DNA of 64,000 nt from Acidobacteriota bacterium. GTDB taxonomy: Bacteria > Acidobacteriota > Vicinamibacteria > Vicinamibacterales > UBA2999. Each line of letters starts with the position of its first letter. The stretch's first letter is position 1. Below are positions 50,135-59,348 of the stretch, one piece after another. The notes beneath the pieces were generated by a model. That model was not told the origin of the DNA. It searched no databases and was given only the letters and a program-made list of their open reading frames with translations. The DNA lies in contig JAEUQR010000158.1 in the NCBI GenBank assembly GCA_016789705.1, forward strand, positions 1-64,000. Direction: 5' to 3'. Made by a program: the position numbers and the translations under genes.

Positions 50135-51415
50135 TTACGACGTCGCGAACGGGTTCTCGAGCGAGCGGCTCTGCGGCGTCATCAGCTCGGCGCCGGTCTC
50201 CGTGATGTACATGTCGTCTTCGAGGCGCACGCCGAATTCACCCGTGATGTAGATGCCTGGTTCGTCGCTGAAGACCATGCCGGGGGCGAGGGGCAGCGTG
50301 TTGCCCTTCACGAGGTACGGCCATTCGTGGCCGTCCATCCCCATGCCGTGGCCCACACGGTGTGTGAAGTACTTGTAGCCGGGGCCGTAGCCGGCATCTT
50401 CGATCACCTTGCGGGCGGCGGCGTCCACCGCCTCACACGGCACGCCGGGGCGTGCCGCCTTGAGGGCCGCGGTCTGCGCGGCGAACTCGATGTCGAAGAC
50501 CTTCTTCATCTTGTCGGTGGCCTTGCCGAGCACGAACGTGCGGCTGATGTCCGACTGGTAACCTTCCACCGCGCAGCCGCCGTCGATGAGGATGATCGTG
50601 CCTTCTTTGATCACCTGCGGCTGAATCGAGCCGTGGGGGAGTGCGGAGAACTCCGCCGTCTGCGCGCTGGCGTAGCCCGGGTAGCCGAGGCGCGCGTGCG
50701 CCTGGGCGATGAGGCCCTGGAACTCGCTCTGCGTCATGCCTTCCTTGAGCGACTTGTAGGCGGCTTCGTACGCCTTGAGCGTGACCGCGCAGGCGAACTT
50801 CATCAGGTCGAGTTCGTGCGCGTCCTTGTAGATGCGGCAGCCGGCCGTGACAGGCGTGCCGCTCACGAGCGTGAGACCGGGCGCGGCCTTGGCCACGCCG
50901 TCCACGAACATGTGGCGCACGGTTTCCTCGACGCCGAGGCGGCCCGTGGTGATGCCGCGATCCTTCAGGCCCTGCGCCAGGCGCTCGTAGGGGCTCTCGT
51001 GTTCTTCCCACGTGCGCACGTCGGCGGTGCCGGTGAAGGGGCTCGTGGCGAACTGCTCGCGGGCGCGATCTTCCTCGAAGGCGGGGCAGACCACGAAGGG
51101 CTCGCCGTTCTTCGGAATCACCAGCGAGAACAGACGTTCGCTGAGGCCCCACTGGATGCCGCTGAAGTAGACGAGCGATGTGCCGCCGGTCAGCATCAGC
51201 GCGTCGATCTTCTGCTCGGCCATGAGCCGGCGCGCTTTCTCCACGCGTCCCTTCCGCTCGTCGCGCGTGATCGGCTTCGCCGTGCCGCGCATCGAGGTCA
51301 GCGCGGCGATGGGCGCCGGCATCGACGCCGCCTGTTCGGCCTCTGCCGTGCGGGTGGTGGCGAGGGCGCCGGCAGCGAGAGCGCCGGAGGTGATGAGCGA
51401 GCGGCGGGAAATCAT
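50135..51415 (-). CDS. Exported M24-family metallopeptidase (Xaa-Pro aminopeptidase-like)
   Basis: A 426-aa protein with a Tat-type leader (SRRSLITSGALAAGALATTRTAEA). A creatinase-like N-terminal domain is followed by the M24 pita-bread fold with metal ligands: IDGGCAVEGY (first Asp), SDISRTFVLG (second Asp), HRVGHGMGMDGHE (His), FSDEPGIYITGEFGVRLEDDMYIT (two Glu). It cleaves N-terminal residues before proline or related substrates in the periplasm. AGGAGCC precedes the ATG, and TACAAT (51459-51464) lies 43 nt upstream. Confidence 0.92.
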   Translation of the reverse strand: MISRRSLITSGALAAGALATTRTAEAEQAASMPAPIAALTSMRGTAKPITRDERKGRVEKARRLMAEQKIDALMLTGGTSLVYFSGIQWGLSERLFSLVIPKNGEPFVVCPAFEEDRAREQFATSPFTGTADVRTWEEHESPYERLAQGLKDRGITTGRLGVEETVRHMFVDGVAKAAPGLTLVSGTPVTAGCRIYKDAHELDLMKFACAVTLKAYEAAYKSLKEGMTQSEFQGLIAQAHARLGYPGYASAQTAEFSALPHGSIQPQVIKEGTIILIDGGCAVEGYQSDISRTFVLGKATDKMKKVFDIEFAAQTAALKAARPGVPCEAVDAAARKVIEDAGYGPGYKYFTHRVGHGMGMDGHEWPYLVKGNTLPLAPGMVFSDEPGIYITGEFGVRLEDDMYITETGAELMTPQSRSLENPFATS

Positions 51416-51458
51416 GAAGGCTCCTGAGGTGCGATTGCGGCCGAGAGCAGACGCCGCG

Positions 51459-51464
51459 ATTGTA
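51459..51464 (-). promoter_or_regulatory. -10 element TACAAT of the M24 peptidase gene
   Basis: Minus-strand TACAAT, 43 nt before ATG 51415. Located back-to-back with the toxin-antitoxin promoter at 51520-51548. Confidence 0.4.
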
Positions 51465-51519
51465 GCAACGTCGCCACCGCAGTCAACCCGCGAATCGACT
51501 CAGCGGTGCCGGTGTGTCA

Positions 51520-51548
51520 TTGACTAAGTGGGTTAGCTAGGCTACGCT
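51520..51548 (+). promoter_or_regulatory. Promoter of the toxin-antitoxin module
   Basis: -35 TTGACT (51520-51525), 17-nt spacer, -10 TACGCT (51543-51548), ending 9 nt before the antitoxin ATG. The spacer contains the palindrome TAGCTA, a possible operator core for Phd-type autoregulation. Confidence 0.55.
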
Positions 51549-51557
51549 GGTTGGGTC

Positions 51558-51803
51558 ATGAAGGCCGCACTCAGTGTCAACGTGCACCAGGCCAAGACCG
51601 AGCTGTCGAAGCTGCTCAAAGAGGTCGAACAGGGGCGCGAGGTGGTCATCGCGCGAAACGGTCAGCCGGTCGCCAGGCTCGTGCCGTTCCCCGCGTCCGC
51701 CGCGAAGCGTTTCTGCGTCGACACGTGGCGGGGGCGCATCCGGATCGCTCCGGACTTCGACACGCCGCTGACGGAAGCCGAGCTGGCGGAGTGGGGCGCG
51801 TGA
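51558..51803 (+). CDS. Phd/YefM-family antitoxin
   Basis: An 81-aa antitoxin. The N-terminal DNA-binding half has SVNVHQAKTELSKLLKEVEQGREVVIARNGQPVARLVPF (residues 6-44), the Phd/YefM signature. The C-terminal half (FDTPLTEAELAEWGA) is the toxin-neutralising tail ending in the usual hydrophobic/acidic segment. It normally represses its own operon with the toxin. The stop overlaps the toxin start by 4 nt (GTGA). Nearly leaderless according to the promoter position. Confidence 0.93.
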   Translation: MKAALSVNVHQAKTELSKLLKEVEQGREVVIARNGQPVARLVPFPASAAKRFCVDTWRGRIRIAPDFDTPLTEAELAEWGA

Positions 51804-52195
51804 CATATCTGCTCGACACGCACTGCTGGCTCTGGCTGAAGGCGGATGCCAGCCGCCTGCCATCGCCGCTTCGGCGCAAGCTCCTGCGGCAACCAGCCGA
51901 CCTCGTGCTGTCGAGCGTCTGCGTCATGGAGCTCGTGATCAAGCAGTCCACAGGTAAGCTGTCGCTCGGGGCCGGCGGCACACGGCAATTCGTTGCCGAA
52001 CTCATCGACGATGGTGTCTCCACCCTCGAGGCCGGCGTCGAGCACATGCTGCGGATGGAGCTCCTGCCGCCTCGCCATCGCGACCCGTTCGATCGATTGC
52101 TCGTCGCGCAGGCGCTCGTCGAAGGGCTGACACTCGTCAGTGCCGATCCGCAGGTGCTCGGCTACGACGTGAAAACGCTCGATGCTCGGAAGTAG
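51800..52195 (+). CDS. PIN-domain toxin (VapC-like ribonuclease)
   Basis: A 131-aa PIN-domain RNase. Acidic active-site residues: Asp in YLLDTHCWLWL, Glu in VCVMELVIKQ, Asp in RDPFDRLLVAQAL and Asp in VSADPQVLGYDV. The DTHxWLW opening is typical of the PIN subgroup paired with Phd/YefM-type antitoxins. GTG start overlapping the antitoxin stop, so synthesis is coupled. It probably cleaves tRNA or other RNA when freed. Confidence 0.93.
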   Translation: MTYLLDTHCWLWLKADASRLPSPLRRKLLRQPADLVLSSVCVMELVIKQSTGKLSLGAGGTRQFVAELIDDGVSTLEAGVEHMLRMELLPPRHRDPFDRLLVAQALVEGLTLVSADPQVLGYDVKTLDARK

Positions 52196-52206
52196 GTGCG
52201 CCGCCG

Positions 52207-53322
52207 TCAGTTGAGCTGCGCGAGGATCCAGCGCGCCGCCACCTCGGCGCCGTCCACGGCTGCGCGCGTAGCGGGACCCGGGGTGGCGATGAGCTGGTCG
52301 AGCGCCGTCTGCCAGTGGCCCGTGAGGATCTCGGCCTGCGCCAGATACGCGCAGCGCACGTAGCGCGGCATCTCGCGCACGAGCACGCCGTATTCGATGA
52401 ACTGGCCGCGATCGGTGTAGAGCAGCGCCGTGTCATTGGCCGCACACTCGCTGATGATGCCGTAGCCGGGTTTCGTGACCACGACGTCCACCGCTGCCAC
52501 CACGTCTTCGTAGCGCAGGCCCATCGCGTACATCGCCGGTTCGTCGAGCGGATGCAGCGCGCCCCGGGCGGCTACCTGGGCGAGCGGCACGCGGTCGGGC
52601 CCGAAGGGCACGCTCGCGCTCACGAGCAGCGACCAGCCCCCGGTGCGGCTGAGCGCGTCGAGGTCGATACCCGACACGCCGTAGCCGCCGAACGACACGA
52701 GCGCCAGCCGGCCCCCGGGGAGACCCAGGCGCGCGCGCGTCTCCGCGGGCGCGTACCGGGCCCGCCGGGCGATGAGCGGCAGATCGATGATCTCCGGGAT
52801 CGTCTCGAAGCCGCCGCAGAGCGGCAGCCGAAAGGCGCGTCCGCCGCGGCGATAGACCGCGCCGAGTGCGTCGGCCGCCGCGGCGCCGCTTGGATAGTCG
52901 CGGAAGATCCAGTCCCACGTGAAGTTGCCGAGCGCCATTGCCGGCACGCCGGCCAGGCGTGCGGCCTCCAGCGCGAGCGGCGGGATGTCGGCCATCACGA
53001 AGGCCGCATCCACGGCGCGCAGCGCCTCGGCTTCCCGCGCGGCGAGCACCGGCAGGTCGCGCACGTAGGCATCGGCCCGGCGGATGGTCTCGGCGGCGTC
53101 GAGGCTCAGGCTGTCGTGCTGCACGACGCCCGGGTCGGTCGTGAGCACGTCGAACACGAACGGCCCGCGCACCGTGAGGTCGAAGAGCCAGCGCGGTGCC
53201 GCCGTGCGGATGTGGATCGGCAGATCGGGGGCGAGCGCCAGCAGCGCGTTCACTACCTCGATCGACCGTGAGGCATGGCCGAAGCCATGGCCCGAGATGT
53301 AGTAGACGAGCGGGCGCGGCAT
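52207..53322 (-). CDS. MurG-like / GT1-type glycosyltransferase-fold protein
   Basis: A 371-aa GT-B-fold protein. The N-terminus VYYISGHGFGHASRSIEVVNALLALAP is typical of proteins related to the N-terminal part of L-arabinokinase and to MurG-like transferases. The C-terminal half has LVSFGGYGVSG, DVVVTKPGYGIISECAANDTALLYTDRGQFIEYGVLV, a nucleotide-sugar-binding pattern. Soluble. It starts 7 nt after the lon stop, so it is probably co-transcribed with lon. The sugar and acceptor are unknown. Confidence 0.85.
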   Translation of the reverse strand: MPRPLVYYISGHGFGHASRSIEVVNALLALAPDLPIHIRTAAPRWLFDLTVRGPFVFDVLTTDPGVVQHDSLSLDAAETIRRADAYVRDLPVLAAREAEALRAVDAAFVMADIPPLALEAARLAGVPAMALGNFTWDWIFRDYPSGAAAADALGAVYRRGGRAFRLPLCGGFETIPEIIDLPLIARRARYAPAETRARLGLPGGRLALVSFGGYGVSGIDLDALSRTGGWSLLVSASVPFGPDRVPLAQVAARGALHPLDEPAMYAMGLRYEDVVAAVDVVVTKPGYGIISECAANDTALLYTDRGQFIEYGVLVREMPRYVRCAYLAQAEILTGHWQTALDQLIATPGPATRAAVDGAEVAARWILAQLN

Positions 53323-53329
53323 GCGCGGC

Positions 53330-55717
53330 TTACGCGTCCACGTCCTGCGGGCCGTGCGCCACCGCCGGCACGGCCAGCTCCGGCGCCGGACCGAGCGCGG
53401 CTGCCAGTACGTCTTCCAGCGTGCGCGCGAACACGAACGTCATGTCGCGGCGCAGTTCCTCGGGGATGTCGATGAGGTCGGGCTCGTTGAGCGCCGGCAG
53501 GATCACGGTCTTCACGCCGAATCGGCGCGCGGCGAGCGCTTTCTCGCGGATGCCGCCCACCGGCAGCACGAGGCCGCTCAGCGTGATTTCGCCCGTCATC
53601 GCCACGTCCTCACGCACCGCGCGTCCGGTCGCGGCCGAGAGAATCGCCGTGGCCATCGTGACGCCGGCCGAGGGGCCGTCTTTCGGAATGGCGCCGGCCG
53701 GCACGTGCAGGTGCAGGTCCTTGGCGCGCAGGAAGGCCGGGTCCACGCCGAGCTGCTCGGCCTGCGCGCGGATGTGGCTGACGGCGGCACGGGCCGATTC
53801 CTGCATCACGTTCCCGAGCTGGCCGGTCAGGATGATCTGCTCGTGCCCGCCGGGCAGGAGCGACGCTTCGATGAAGAGCACGTCGCCGCCGGCTTCGGTC
53901 CAGGCAAGGCCGGTGGCGACGCCAGGCGTGGACGTGCGGAACGCCACTTCCCTCTTGAAGCGCGCCGGGCCGAGGTAGTCGTCCACGTGCTCCGCGCTCA
54001 CCGTCGTGGCCGGCACGGCCGTGCCCTCAGGCGCCGAGGCCACGCGCGCCGCCACTTTGCGCGACACCGCGCCGATGAGCCGCTCGAGGCTCCGCACGCC
54101 GGCCTCCCGTGTGTATTCCGAGACGATGACGCTGAGCGCGCTGTCGTCGATCGCGAGCGCGTCGGCGGTGAGGCCGTGTTCCGACAGCTGGCGCGGGATG
54201 AGGTACCGCCGCGCGATGTGCAGCTTGTCTTCCTCGGTGTAGCCCGAGAGCTGGATGATCTCCATGCGGTCGAGCAGCGCCGGGTGCATCGTGCCGAGCT
54301 GGTTGGCCGTGGCGATGAAGAGCACCTTCGAGAGGTCCACCGGCACTTCCAGGTAGTGATCGCGGAAGTTGTGGTTCTGCGCCGGGTCGAGCACCTCGAG
54401 CAGCGCCGCCGCCGGATCGCCCTGGATACCGGCCGCCAGCTTGTCGGCTTCATCCAGCATGAACACCGGGTTCATCGAGCCGGCCTGCTTGAGCGCCTGC
54501 ACGATGCGGCCCGGCAGGGCGCCGATGTAGGTGCGGCGGTGACCGCGGATTTCGGCTTCGTCGCGCACGCCGCCGAGCGAGATGCGGACGAACTTGCGCT
54601 GCATGGCACGGGCGATCGACTGGCCGAGCGACGTCTTGCCCACGCCGGGCGGCCCGACGAAGCAGAGGATCGGCCCCTTCATGTCGCCCTTGAGCTTGCG
54701 GACGGCGAGGTACTCGACGATGCGTTCCTTGACCTTGTCGAGGTCGTAGTGGTCGTCGTCGAGCACGGCGCGCGCCGCCACCGGGTCGAGCCGGTCCTCG
54801 GTGATGGTGGACCACGGCACTTCGAGCACCCAGTCGAGGTAGGTGCGGATCATCTGCGACTCGGCGCCGCCGCTCGGGCCCATGCGGCCCAGGCGGTCGA
54901 GTTCGCGGTTCACCTGCGTGAGCACCGGCTCGGGCAGCTTCGCCGCCTCGATCTTCTTGCGCAGGTCGCCGAGGTCGGTGCTCTCGCCTTCGCCAAGTTC
55001 TTCCTGAATCGCCTTGAGCTGCTGCCGCAGGTAGTACTGGCGCTGCGACTCCGACATCTCGGCCTGCGCCTGCGATTCGATCTTGCCCTTGAGCTCGAGC
55101 ACCGAGACTTCGCGGGCGAGCATGGCGTGCACGAGCTCGAGCTTCTTGAGCAGCGGGTCGGCGGCGAGGATGTGCTGTTTCTCGGCGGCCGTGGCGTCGA
55201 GCATCGAGCCGAGCAGGTAGGCGAGGCGCAGCGGGTCGTCGATGCCGAGCACGATCTGCCGCACCTCGGCCGAGGCGCCGGTGGCGAGGCCCACGGCCTT
55301 CTCGGCCAGCTCGCGGATGCGGCGTTCGTAGGCCTCCGTCTCGACATCCTTCTCGAGGCGTTCCGGCAGCGGCTCGACGTTGGCCACGATGGTCGTGCCG
55401 GTCTTGCTCACCGTGAGCACGCGCACCCGGGCCACGCCTTCGAAGATGATGTTCAGGCCGTGTTCGGCGCGCGCCATCTGGCGCACGATGCAGATCGTGC
55501 CGACCGACTCGAGCTGGGCCGGATCGGGCTCGTCGGCGTCGTCCTTCTGCACGACGAGCAGCAGCATGCGGTCGGTGGTCAGCGCCTTGTTGACCGACTC
55601 GATCGACGCCGGACGGTTCACCGCGAGCGGCTGCAGGGTGAGCGGGAATGCCACCGTGCGGCGCAGGGGCAGCACGGGCAGCGACGAGGGGATGGGCGGC
55701 GTCTGTGGCTCGGGCAT
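53330..55717 (-). CDS. lon: ATP-dependent Lon protease (LonA)
   Basis: A 795-aa cytosolic AAA+ protease. N-terminal substrate-binding domain ([27 protein letters not shown] onward), Walker [16 protein letters not shown], Walker [11 protein letters not shown], and the C-terminal serine protease domain with catalytic Ser683 in [11 protein letters not shown] and Lys726 in [10 protein letters not shown]. Full LonA length. Degrades misfolded and regulatory proteins; it would also be the expected protease for the nearby Phd-type antitoxin. Promoter -10 TATGAT at 55756-55761 (minus), a 38-nt leader. Confidence 0.97.
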   Translation of the reverse strand: MPEPQTPPIPSSLPVLPLRRTVAFPLTLQPLAVNRPASIESVNKALTTDRMLLLVVQKDDADEPDPAQLESVGTICIVRQMARAEHGLNIIFEGVARVRVLTVSKTGTTIVANVEPLPERLEKDVETEAYERRIRELAEKAVGLATGASAEVRQIVLGIDDPLRLAYLLGSMLDATAAEKQHILAADPLLKKLELVHAMLAREVSVLELKGKIESQAQAEMSESQRQYYLRQQLKAIQEELGEGESTDLGDLRKKIEAAKLPEPVLTQVNRELDRLGRMGPSGGAESQMIRTYLDWVLEVPWSTITEDRLDPVAARAVLDDDHYDLDKVKERIVEYLAVRKLKGDMKGPILCFVGPPGVGKTSLGQSIARAMQRKFVRISLGGVRDEAEIRGHRRTYIGALPGRIVQALKQAGSMNPVFMLDEADKLAAGIQGDPAAALLEVLDPAQNHNFRDHYLEVPVDLSKVLFIATANQLGTMHPALLDRMEIIQLSGYTEEDKLHIARRYLIPRQLSEHGLTADALAIDDSALSVIVSEYTREAGVRSLERLIGAVSRKVAARVASAPEGTAVPATTVSAEHVDDYLGPARFKREVAFRTSTPGVATGLAWTEAGGDVLFIEASLLPGGHEQIILTGQLGNVMQESARAAVSHIRAQAEQLGVDPAFLRAKDLHLHVPAGAIPKDGPSAGVTMATAILSAATGRAVREDVAMTGEITLSGLVLPVGGIREKALAARRFGVKTVILPALNEPDLIDIPEELRRDMTFVFARTLEDVLAAALGPAPELAVPAVAHGPQDVDA

Positions 55718-55755
55718 GGGGTCGCGGCGTCGCGTACGGGCGGCGTCTCCTGCGG

Positions 55756-55761
55756 ATCATA
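55756..55761 (-). promoter_or_regulatory. -10 element TATGAT of lon
   Basis: Minus-strand TATGAT 38 nt before the lon ATG (55717), back-to-back with the plus-strand -10 at 55790-55795. No classic CIRCE inverted repeat is visible. Confidence 0.4.
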
Positions 55762-55789
55762 CGCGCCCGCGCCGGCTGCCGCGACCTGT

Positions 55790-55795
55790 TAAGAT
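55790..55795 (+). promoter_or_regulatory. -10 element TAAGAT of the zinc-ribbon gene
   Basis: GTTAAGATCGCGGG then ATG at 55802, i.e. 6 nt after the hexamer; predicted leaderless start. Confidence 0.45.
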
Positions 55796-55801
55796 CGCGG
55801 G

Positions 55802-56236
55802 ATGGCACTCGACGAACGCGCCTTCTTCAACGAACGGCCCGAACAGCGCAACGGGCGCTACGCGTGCCCCCGGTGCAAGCGCACGAACGACTACCAGATG
55901 CGCTGGATGCGCCGCACGCGGAAGGACCGGGTGCCTCCCAATGCGGACGAAACCGACCGCGCCAAGTTCCTCAAGTTGCGCGACCACTTGATCCGGGTGG
56001 ACGACGAGCTCACCTGTAAGACGTGCGGCAAGCGTTTCGAGATTCCGTCGATGCACTCGCTGGTGTTCGTGGACCAGCTCGACGGCCTGCCGAAGGTCGA
56101 CGACGAAGACGACGACGCGACGCCGCGGGTCAGTACACCCCAGGCACCATCCGCCAGCGCACCCGCCGGCAGTACGCCGAGTACGCCGGCCCCGCGGCAG
56201 CGGAAAGGCTACGCTCCTCCCAAGGCATGGCGATAA
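55802..56236 (+). CDS. Zinc-ribbon hypothetical protein
   Basis: A 144-aa protein with two CxxC pairs that can form one zinc ribbon: YACPRCKRTNDYQ (residues 20-32) and LTCKTCGKRFEIPS (residues 71-84). The segment between them is charged. The C-terminal 45 residues are a Pro/Ser/Thr/Ala-rich tail encoded mostly in the part that overlaps the convergent ICMT-like gene. It starts 6 nt after a -10 motif. No specific family recognised; could bind RNA, DNA or a ribosomal partner. Confidence 0.78.
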   Translation: MALDERAFFNERPEQRNGRYACPRCKRTNDYQMRWMRRTRKDRVPPNADETDRAKFLKLRDHLIRVDDELTCKTCGKRFEIPSMHSLVFVDQLDGLPKVDDEDDDATPRVSTPQAPSASAPAGSTPSTPAPRQRKGYAPPKAWR

Positions 56237-56846
56237 CGAGGTAGAAGGTGCTCACGAGCGCCCACACCAGGCGGTCGACCGTCATCGGTGAGACACCGAA
56301 GACGAGGAGTGCCCACCCCAGATAGATCGGGTGTCGCACGACCGTGAACGGCCACACCACACGGATGGCGGCCGGCCGCGGCGGTCCGAGCACCTGGCGG
56401 ATGCCGGCGAGTTCGAGGCCGTCGAGCACGCGCGCCCCGGCCAGCGTGAAGACGACGCCCGCGATCTGCATGCCGCGCAGCGCCCAGGCCGTCCAGCCGG
56501 TGGCGGTGTAGAGCACACCCGGCACGCGCTGCCAGCTCAGGCAGAGGGCGATGAAGAGCAGCGACGCGACCCATACGTAGAGCGACCGTTCGAGCTCTGG
56601 CGGCACGACGGACTGGATCCACGCCTTGGCGCGGGTACGCGCCATCACGCTGTGGTGCGCGGCGAAGACCGTGAAGGCAAGGACGTTCCACGCCATGGCC
56701 AGAGGACGCAGGCCGTCGCCCGGCGCCGGCGCCGCGAAGACGACGCCCACGAACCAGACGCCCGTCATGAGCGCCGCCACGAACGCGGCGCCCCCACACC
56801 ACGCCACGACGCGACTGGCGGCAGAGGAGGTGGTGGTGGACGGCAT
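56130..56846 (-). CDS. NnrU/ICMT-like membrane methyltransferase family protein
   Basis: A 238-aa integral membrane protein with about 6 helices (VAWCGGAAFVAALMTGVWFVGVVFA; MAWNVLAFTVFAAHHSVMA; VWVASLLFIALCLSW; and others). NnrU-like VLAFTVFAAHHSVMAR near residue 60 and the ICMT/PEMT-type SAM-binding region VVRHPIYLGWALLVFG with EERSL near the C-terminus. Possibly methylates an isoprenoid or lipid substrate. Its last 107 nt overlap the convergent zinc-ribbon gene. It is divergent from the ketosynthase cluster, which contains another ICMT-like gene. Confidence 0.82.
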   Translation of the reverse strand: MPSTTTSSAASRVVAWCGGAAFVAALMTGVWFVGVVFAAPAPGDGLRPLAMAWNVLAFTVFAAHHSVMARTRAKAWIQSVVPPELERSLYVWVASLLFIALCLSWQRVPGVLYTATGWTAWALRGMQIAGVVFTLAGARVLDGLELAGIRQVLGPPRPAAIRVVWPFTVVRHPIYLGWALLVFGVSPMTVDRLVWALVSTFYLVIAMPWEERSLSAAAGPAYSAYCRRVRWRMVPGVY

Positions 56847-56875
56847 GGGTGGATGGCGCGGCAGCGGCGCGCACG

Positions 56876-56881
56876 TATTAT
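56876..56881 (+). promoter_or_regulatory. -10 element TATTAT of the ketosynthase cluster
   Basis: CGTATTATAGG lies 23 nt before the GTG at 56905, between divergent ICMT-like and ketosynthase genes. Confidence 0.4.
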
Positions 56882-56904
56882 AGGGACGCCCGCGCGCGCT
56901 TCGC

Positions 56905-58188
56905 GTGGCCAGGCCCCACGTGAGCACACCGCGCATCGTCATCACCGGCATCGGCGTCGTCTCGACGTTCGGCGCCGGCCGTGAACGCTTCTGGGATCAC
57001 GTCTCGCGCGGCGTGAGCGGCACGCGCGCCATCACCGAGTTCGACGTCACCGGGTACCCCTCCCAGGTGGCGGCGGCCGTGCCGCGCGTGGACATGACCG
57101 CGGCGCCCGCGCTCGACGGCGAAACGGCCGAGGGCTGGGAGTCGCGTGCTGACCCGAAGCGCTACTCGCGCGCGGCGCTCTTCGGGGTCATCGCCGGCCG
57201 CGAGGCCTGGCACGATGCCGGCCTCGGCGTCGGCACGCCGGGCGCCGGGGTCATCATCGGCAGCGGCGGTGGGGGCATCGACGTCGGCGAGAAGCAATAC
57301 CGCGACTTCTTCACCAATGGCGGCAAGGGCGTCACGCCCTACGCCATCGCCATCGGCATCTGCGGCATGGTGTCGAGCGAGATCTCGATTTCGCTCGGGC
57401 TGCGCGGCGTGAGTCACGTGCTCTCGACCGGCTGCACGTCGTCCACCGACGCCATCGGCTACGCGGCGGCGCTCCTACGCGCCGGCGAGGCGGACGTGAT
57501 GCTCAGCGGCGGCACCGATGGCTGCGTACTGCCGGGAATGATGTTCGGCTTCGGGCGCATGCGCGCCGTGTCCACCCACTACAACGACCGGCCGGACCAG
57601 GCCTCGCGGCCCTTCGATCGCGGCCGCGACGGCTTCGTGCTCGGCGAAGGCGCGTGGATGCTGGCGCTCGAACGTGAAGACCGGGCGCGCGCCCGCGGCG
57701 CGCGCATCTATGCCAGCGTCGATGGTTATGCCTCGACCTGCGATGCCTACCACCGCGTGCAGATGGATCCCGACGGCACCGAGATCGTGCGCTGCATGGA
57801 GACGGCCATCGCGAAGGCGGGCCGCGCGAAAGAGGCCATCGGCTACGTGAACTACCACGGCACGTCCACGCAGTTGAACGACGCGGTCGAAGCGCGCTGC
57901 ACGCGACGGGCCTTCGGCGCGCTGGCGGACCGCCTGCCCGGCTCGTCCACCAAGTCGATGATCGGCCACCCGCAGGGCGCGAGCGGCGCGGCGGGCGTTG
58001 TCACGACGGCGCTGGCGCTCGCGCGCGGGTTCCTGCCACCCACGATCAACCTCACCGATCCGGACCCCGGCTGCGATCTCGACTTCCTGCCCCTGACGGG
58101 ACGCGCGTCCACGGTCGAGGCGGCCCTCTGCAACTGCCTCGGCTTCGGTTCGAAGAACAGCGCGCTCGTGCTCGGAGCAGTGCCGTGA
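56905..58188 (+). CDS. Beta-ketoacyl-ACP synthase II-type ketosynthase (FabF-like)
   Basis: A 427-aa thiolase-fold condensing enzyme. PRIVITGIGVVSTFGAGRERFWDHV opens the KAS II fold. Catalytic Cys in VLSTGCTSSTDAIGYA, His in VNYHGTSTQLNDAVE and His in SMIGHPQGASGAAG complete a C-H-H triad; PFDRGRDGFVLGEGAWML is also conserved. It elongates acyl chains with malonyl-ACP. No ACP, reductase or chain-length factor is adjacent, so it is probably dedicated to a specialised lipid or polyketide rather than housekeeping synthesis. GTG 56905 is chosen; GTG 56920 is possible. Overlaps the flavoprotein gene by 4 nt. Confidence 0.9.
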   Translation: MARPHVSTPRIVITGIGVVSTFGAGRERFWDHVSRGVSGTRAITEFDVTGYPSQVAAAVPRVDMTAAPALDGETAEGWESRADPKRYSRAALFGVIAGREAWHDAGLGVGTPGAGVIIGSGGGGIDVGEKQYRDFFTNGGKGVTPYAIAIGICGMVSSEISISLGLRGVSHVLSTGCTSSTDAIGYAAALLRAGEADVMLSGGTDGCVLPGMMFGFGRMRAVSTHYNDRPDQASRPFDRGRDGFVLGEGAWMLALEREDRARARGARIYASVDGYASTCDAYHRVQMDPDGTEIVRCMETAIAKAGRAKEAIGYVNYHGTSTQLNDAVEARCTRRAFGALADRLPGSSTKSMIGHPQGASGAAGVVTTALALARGFLPPTINLTDPDPGCDLDFLPLTGRASTVEAALCNCLGFGSKNSALVLGAVP

Positions 58189-59348
58189 GCCCGCACACGC
58201 CGATCGACGACGTGACCGTCGTGGGCGCCGGGCCGGCCGGGGCGCTCGCCGCGCTGATGCTGGCTCGCCGGGGCCTGCGCGTGCGTCTCGTGGACCGGGC
58301 CCGCTTTCCGCGGCCGAAGCTGTGCGGCGACACGCTCAATCCCGGCGCACTCGCGTCGCTCGCTCCGCTTCTCGACGTCGATACCCTGCGCCCGTTCGGC
58401 CTGCCGCTCGCCGGCATGCGGCTCTCGGGGCCTGGCGGCGTGACCGTCACGGGCCGGTATCCGGCGGGCCTGACCGGACTCTCCGTGACACGACTGGTGC
58501 TCGACGCGCGGCTGCTCGACGTCGCGCGTCTGGCCGGCGTGATGGTCGAAGACGGTGTGGTCGTGCGCGGTCCGGCAACCGGGAGCGGGGTGGTGCACGG
58601 CGTGCGGATCGTCACGGCATCCGGCGAGCGCGAACACCGATCGCGCCTGGTGCTCGGCTGCGATGGCCGGGCCTCGGCGCTGGCCCGGGCCTGCGGTCTC
58701 GCGCACACGCCGCGGTCGCCGCGCCGGTGGGCCTTCGGCGTCTACGTCCACGGCGTGCAGGGCGTCGATCCGGCGTACGGCGAGATGCACGTCCGCGACG
58801 GCAGCTATCTGGGGATTGCGCCCGTGGCGGGTGGTCTCGCCAACGTCTGTCTCGTGCTGCCTCGACTGCGCGCCGCCGGTGCCGTCGGGCGTCCGTGGGA
58901 GGCGATTCGTGACGCCGTCGCCGCCGATGTGCTGCTGCGCGAGCGTTTCGCCGACGCGCGTCTCGCCTCCGATCCGGTCGTGCTCGGGCCGGTGGCGGTG
59001 GACGTCGCGCGAGCGGGCGTGCCGGGCATGCTCCTTGCGGGTGATGCCTCCGGCTTCGTCGATCCGATGACGGGCGATGGGTTGCGCCTGGCCATCGACG
59101 GCGCGCAGCTGGCCGCCGCGATTGCGATCGAGGTGCTCGAGGGCCGCCTCGCGGCCGATGCCGCCGCGAGCGCGCTCGCCACCGCCAGGCGGCGGGCCTT
59201 CGCGGCGAAATGGCGCTTCAACCGCGGCCTGCGCGCGCTCGTCGACGCGCCGTCGCTCGTGCGCGCGGCCACGCTGGCGGCGCGCGCCTGGCCGGGGGCG
59301 TTCGAGGCGATGGTGCGGTATGCGGGCGACGCTCGCCTGGCCGCATGA
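58185..59348 (+). CDS. FAD-dependent oxidoreductase, geranylgeranyl-reductase / aromatic hydroxylase type
   Basis: A 387-aa flavoprotein. FAD-binding DVTVVGAGPAGALAALMLARRGLRVRLVDR (residues 9-38), RPKLCGDTLNPGAL, LVLGCDGRASALARACGL, and the second FAD motif PGMLLAGDASGFVDPMTGDGLRLAIDGA. This is the group containing geranylgeranyl reductases and phenol-type monooxygenases; which reaction applies is unknown. GTG start coupled to the ketosynthase (GTGA); its stop overlaps the ICMT-like gene (ATGA), so three genes form a tight unit. Confidence 0.9.
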   Translation: MSPHTPIDDVTVVGAGPAGALAALMLARRGLRVRLVDRARFPRPKLCGDTLNPGALASLAPLLDVDTLRPFGLPLAGMRLSGPGGVTVTGRYPAGLTGLSVTRLVLDARLLDVARLAGVMVEDGVVVRGPATGSGVVHGVRIVTASGEREHRSRLVLGCDGRASALARACGLAHTPRSPRRWAFGVYVHGVQGVDPAYGEMHVRDGSYLGIAPVAGGLANVCLVLPRLRAAGAVGRPWEAIRDAVAADVLLRERFADARLASDPVVLGPVAVDVARAGVPGMLLAGDASGFVDPMTGDGLRLAIDGAQLAAAIAIEVLEGRLAADAAASALATARRRAFAAKWRFNRGLRALVDAPSLVRAATLAARAWPGAFEAMVRYAGDARLAA

